Part shown: piece after piece, positions 1 through 64,000 of the stretch
Position numbering within the stretch: position 1 is the stretch's first letter
Layout: the number at the start of each line of letters is the position of its first letter
Assembly: GCA_013398275.1 (NCBI GenBank)
Contig: VZSE01004132.1
Span: 125,880-189,879, forward strand
Source: Promerops cafer
Lineage: Eukaryota; Chordata; Aves; Passeriformes; Nectariniidae
DNA length: 64,000 nt
Direction: 5' to 3'
The notes under the pieces: generated by a model
Seen by the model: only the letters and a program-made list of their open reading frames with translations
Databases searched by the model: none
Told to the model about the DNA's origin: nothing
Position numbers and translations under genes: made by a program

Positions 1-1580
1 CGAGTCACAGCAGTCCAGAAGAGGCAGAATACTTCAAGTTAACAACATAGTTAAGGGTGCAGCCTGCTGACTCAAATATTCACAAAGTAGCAGAAAGCAG
101 ATGTGCCTGTGTCTTTTAATGGGTTTATAATATACTACAAAGAAAGGGTGGTCAGGGGATAGTAAATGGTTGAAAAAGAGAAGGAGATATGAGTCTGTAG
201 GCAGCAAGGTATGAAGTTTTATAAGAAATTCTGGGTTTGATTTGTGTTGGGTATTTTGTTTGTTTTCTTCACACGTATTTGTAGTGACTGCCTAGACAGA
301 CCTGTAAAAAATTTGTAAAGTTGATCAGCTTTCTGATCCTTAGCACCTCTGTATATCAGGTGTTCCAAGGCATAGCTAGTATTTTTAGCATCCCATAATA
401 CTATTCTTCACCACAGCAGTTTCTTATTTAGAAACTAATGTGAGAACTAACTCCTGCAAAATCTTTTAAAATTGAAGACCCTCAAATACAAGGAATAGCC
501 GTGACAAACCTGATCATCTGCAAAGAAACCATCATATAACTAATGAAGCATGGATGCTGTGAATTTCTGTAAAATGTTATTTATTGGAAAACCAGGGGAT
601 AGTCGACACAGTTGTGTGTGTGTGTGCGTGCACACGTGCGCGCAATGGCGGAAGATAGGTTAATCTCACTGAGAAGTCTAGTGTATTTTCAGTCAACCCT
701 TCAACCTTTCCAAGCAACAGTTGACCATGCTTGTGGCATAGATGTTATGATCAGAGAAAAGCAGATTTTGGATGTTATTCAAAGATTTGATCCCATGAAC
801 TAGTCTGTTCCTATCACTGATATCCACTTAACAGAATCGAAATACTTTGTCTGAAGTTGTTTAAGACTGGTATAGAATGTGTAATACATTAATGCATAAA
901 CTAGAAAACAGTGACATATTTAATTTGAAAGAGAATGAACAAATTATGCTGCCAGTCTTAAAAAGAAACCTTTAAAATTTAAAAATATTTGTTTTTTAAA
1001 AAAGCTTACAGAATTACTAGAACTATATTTTAAAGTGTTCATTTAAGTAGAATAAATGCCAACTATTTCTACATAAAATCAGTGTTTAAACACTAACTAA
1101 TTTGCTTGAGATCTGCTAATATGTACTTGGTGGGTAAAAGAGGGTTTTTTAATAGTAGATAGGTCTTTGGAATAGGTTAATGCTACTTGTTGCTAATCTC
1201 TACCGATCTGTTTAGTGGAGATATTTTAAAATGAATTTATTTGATAGAAATAAAACTTCAAAAGTACTTATTAGATGAAGATGTGGGATGTTTCAGTGAC
1301 TTGATCCTTCCCATTTCACTAAGCAGGGTGTTTATTGCTGACAAAAATCCTTCAGCTTAATTCTCTCTAGAGAGTTCTGTGACTGTCATGTAGTTTGTGT
1401 CATGTGCATGCCTCATGCTGCCTGAAGCCTTAAGGACTTGTTTCAGGATTAATTCAGTGCTCGTTAGAAATAGGATTTGAGGTCTTACACTAAGCTGGGA
1501 GGAAGGAACTGTCAGTTTCCTGTTTCAGTTCTTGATACCTGAAGAATCAGCAGAGGAGACTGACTTAATTTTCCTTAATC
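1..1580. other. Upstream or intron-1 sequence, nothing recognised
   Basis: AT-rich non-coding sequence ahead of the first exon seen. A short GT-rich tract lies at about 612-643. No convincing TATA box or CpG island near 1581, so I cannot place a promoter. Confidence 0.5.
612..643. repeat. (TG)n-rich tract
   Basis: A run of alternating GT followed by GCGTGCACACGTGCGCGC. Alternating purine-pyrimidine sequence, a simple repeat. Confidence 0.7.
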
Positions 1581-63871
<62,291 letters not shown>

Positions 63872-64000
63872 GTATCCTCTACTTTACTGATTCCATATTT
63901 CTTGAAATTGAGAATTTCATTTTTGTGATTCTGCCATTACCTGTTGGGATAACCATTATGAAGTATGGTAAGCATAAGTCTGCCTATAAGAAAATGACAT
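63872..64000 (+). other. SLC12A7: Start of intron 25, candidate U12-type
   Basis: The donor GTATCCTCT differs from the U12 consensus at one position. The branch site and acceptor lie outside the window. Confidence 0.6.

Overview
The window is a piece of a vertebrate genome, almost certainly a bird and probably a songbird. It has AT-rich introns, several CR1 LINE fragments ending in the avian-type ATTCTATG tail, and LTRs of endogenous retrovirus types common in passerines. I recognise one gene: the plus-strand K-Cl cotransporter KCC4 (SLC12A7). It runs from a putative first coding exon at 1581 to an exon ending at 63871. By family knowledge, only the last stretch of about 30 residues lies beyond the right edge. 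Twenty-five coding exons, with matching phases throughout, give about 1,070 codons.

Layout. 1-1580 is upstream or intronic sequence. 1581-1620 is a short, possibly alternative, first coding exon. 11024-13351 encodes the cytoplasmic N-terminus. 15802-39673 encodes the 12-helix transport domain, including the glycosylated four-cysteine extracellular loop (exon 8). 41356-63871 encodes the large cytoplasmic C-terminal regulatory domain. That domain includes two threonines that fit the WNK/SPAK sites (54079 and 60409).

The most interesting part is the 3' end of the gene. Two in-frame exons, 56596-56712 (39 codons) and the 15-nt microexon 61768-61782, encode segments I know from KCC2, not from the usual KCC4 protein. 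The first carries the RGSIRRK motif of the KCC2 Ser940 region. The second encodes EWGNL, where KCC2 has a similar EWENL. If both are used, this KCC4 locus could make isoforms with KCC2-type C-terminal control. Intron 10 has a perfect U12-type donor. The last exon in the window is followed by a near-consensus U12 donor. Intron 19 is a GC-AG intron.

The introns hold most of the mobile DNA: CR1 pieces, a minus-strand ERVL-like provirus with both LTRs (46738-51289), and five solo LTRs. One solo LTR has an exact 6-bp and one an exact 5-bp target duplication. Two others are near-identical 1.4-kb LTRs in the same orientation, 48 kb apart, flanking exons 2-22. Some intronic stretches look like degraded antisense coding sequence that I could not name. 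I see no second intact gene, tRNA, rRNA or CRISPR. Family comparisons are from memory; no alignment was run.
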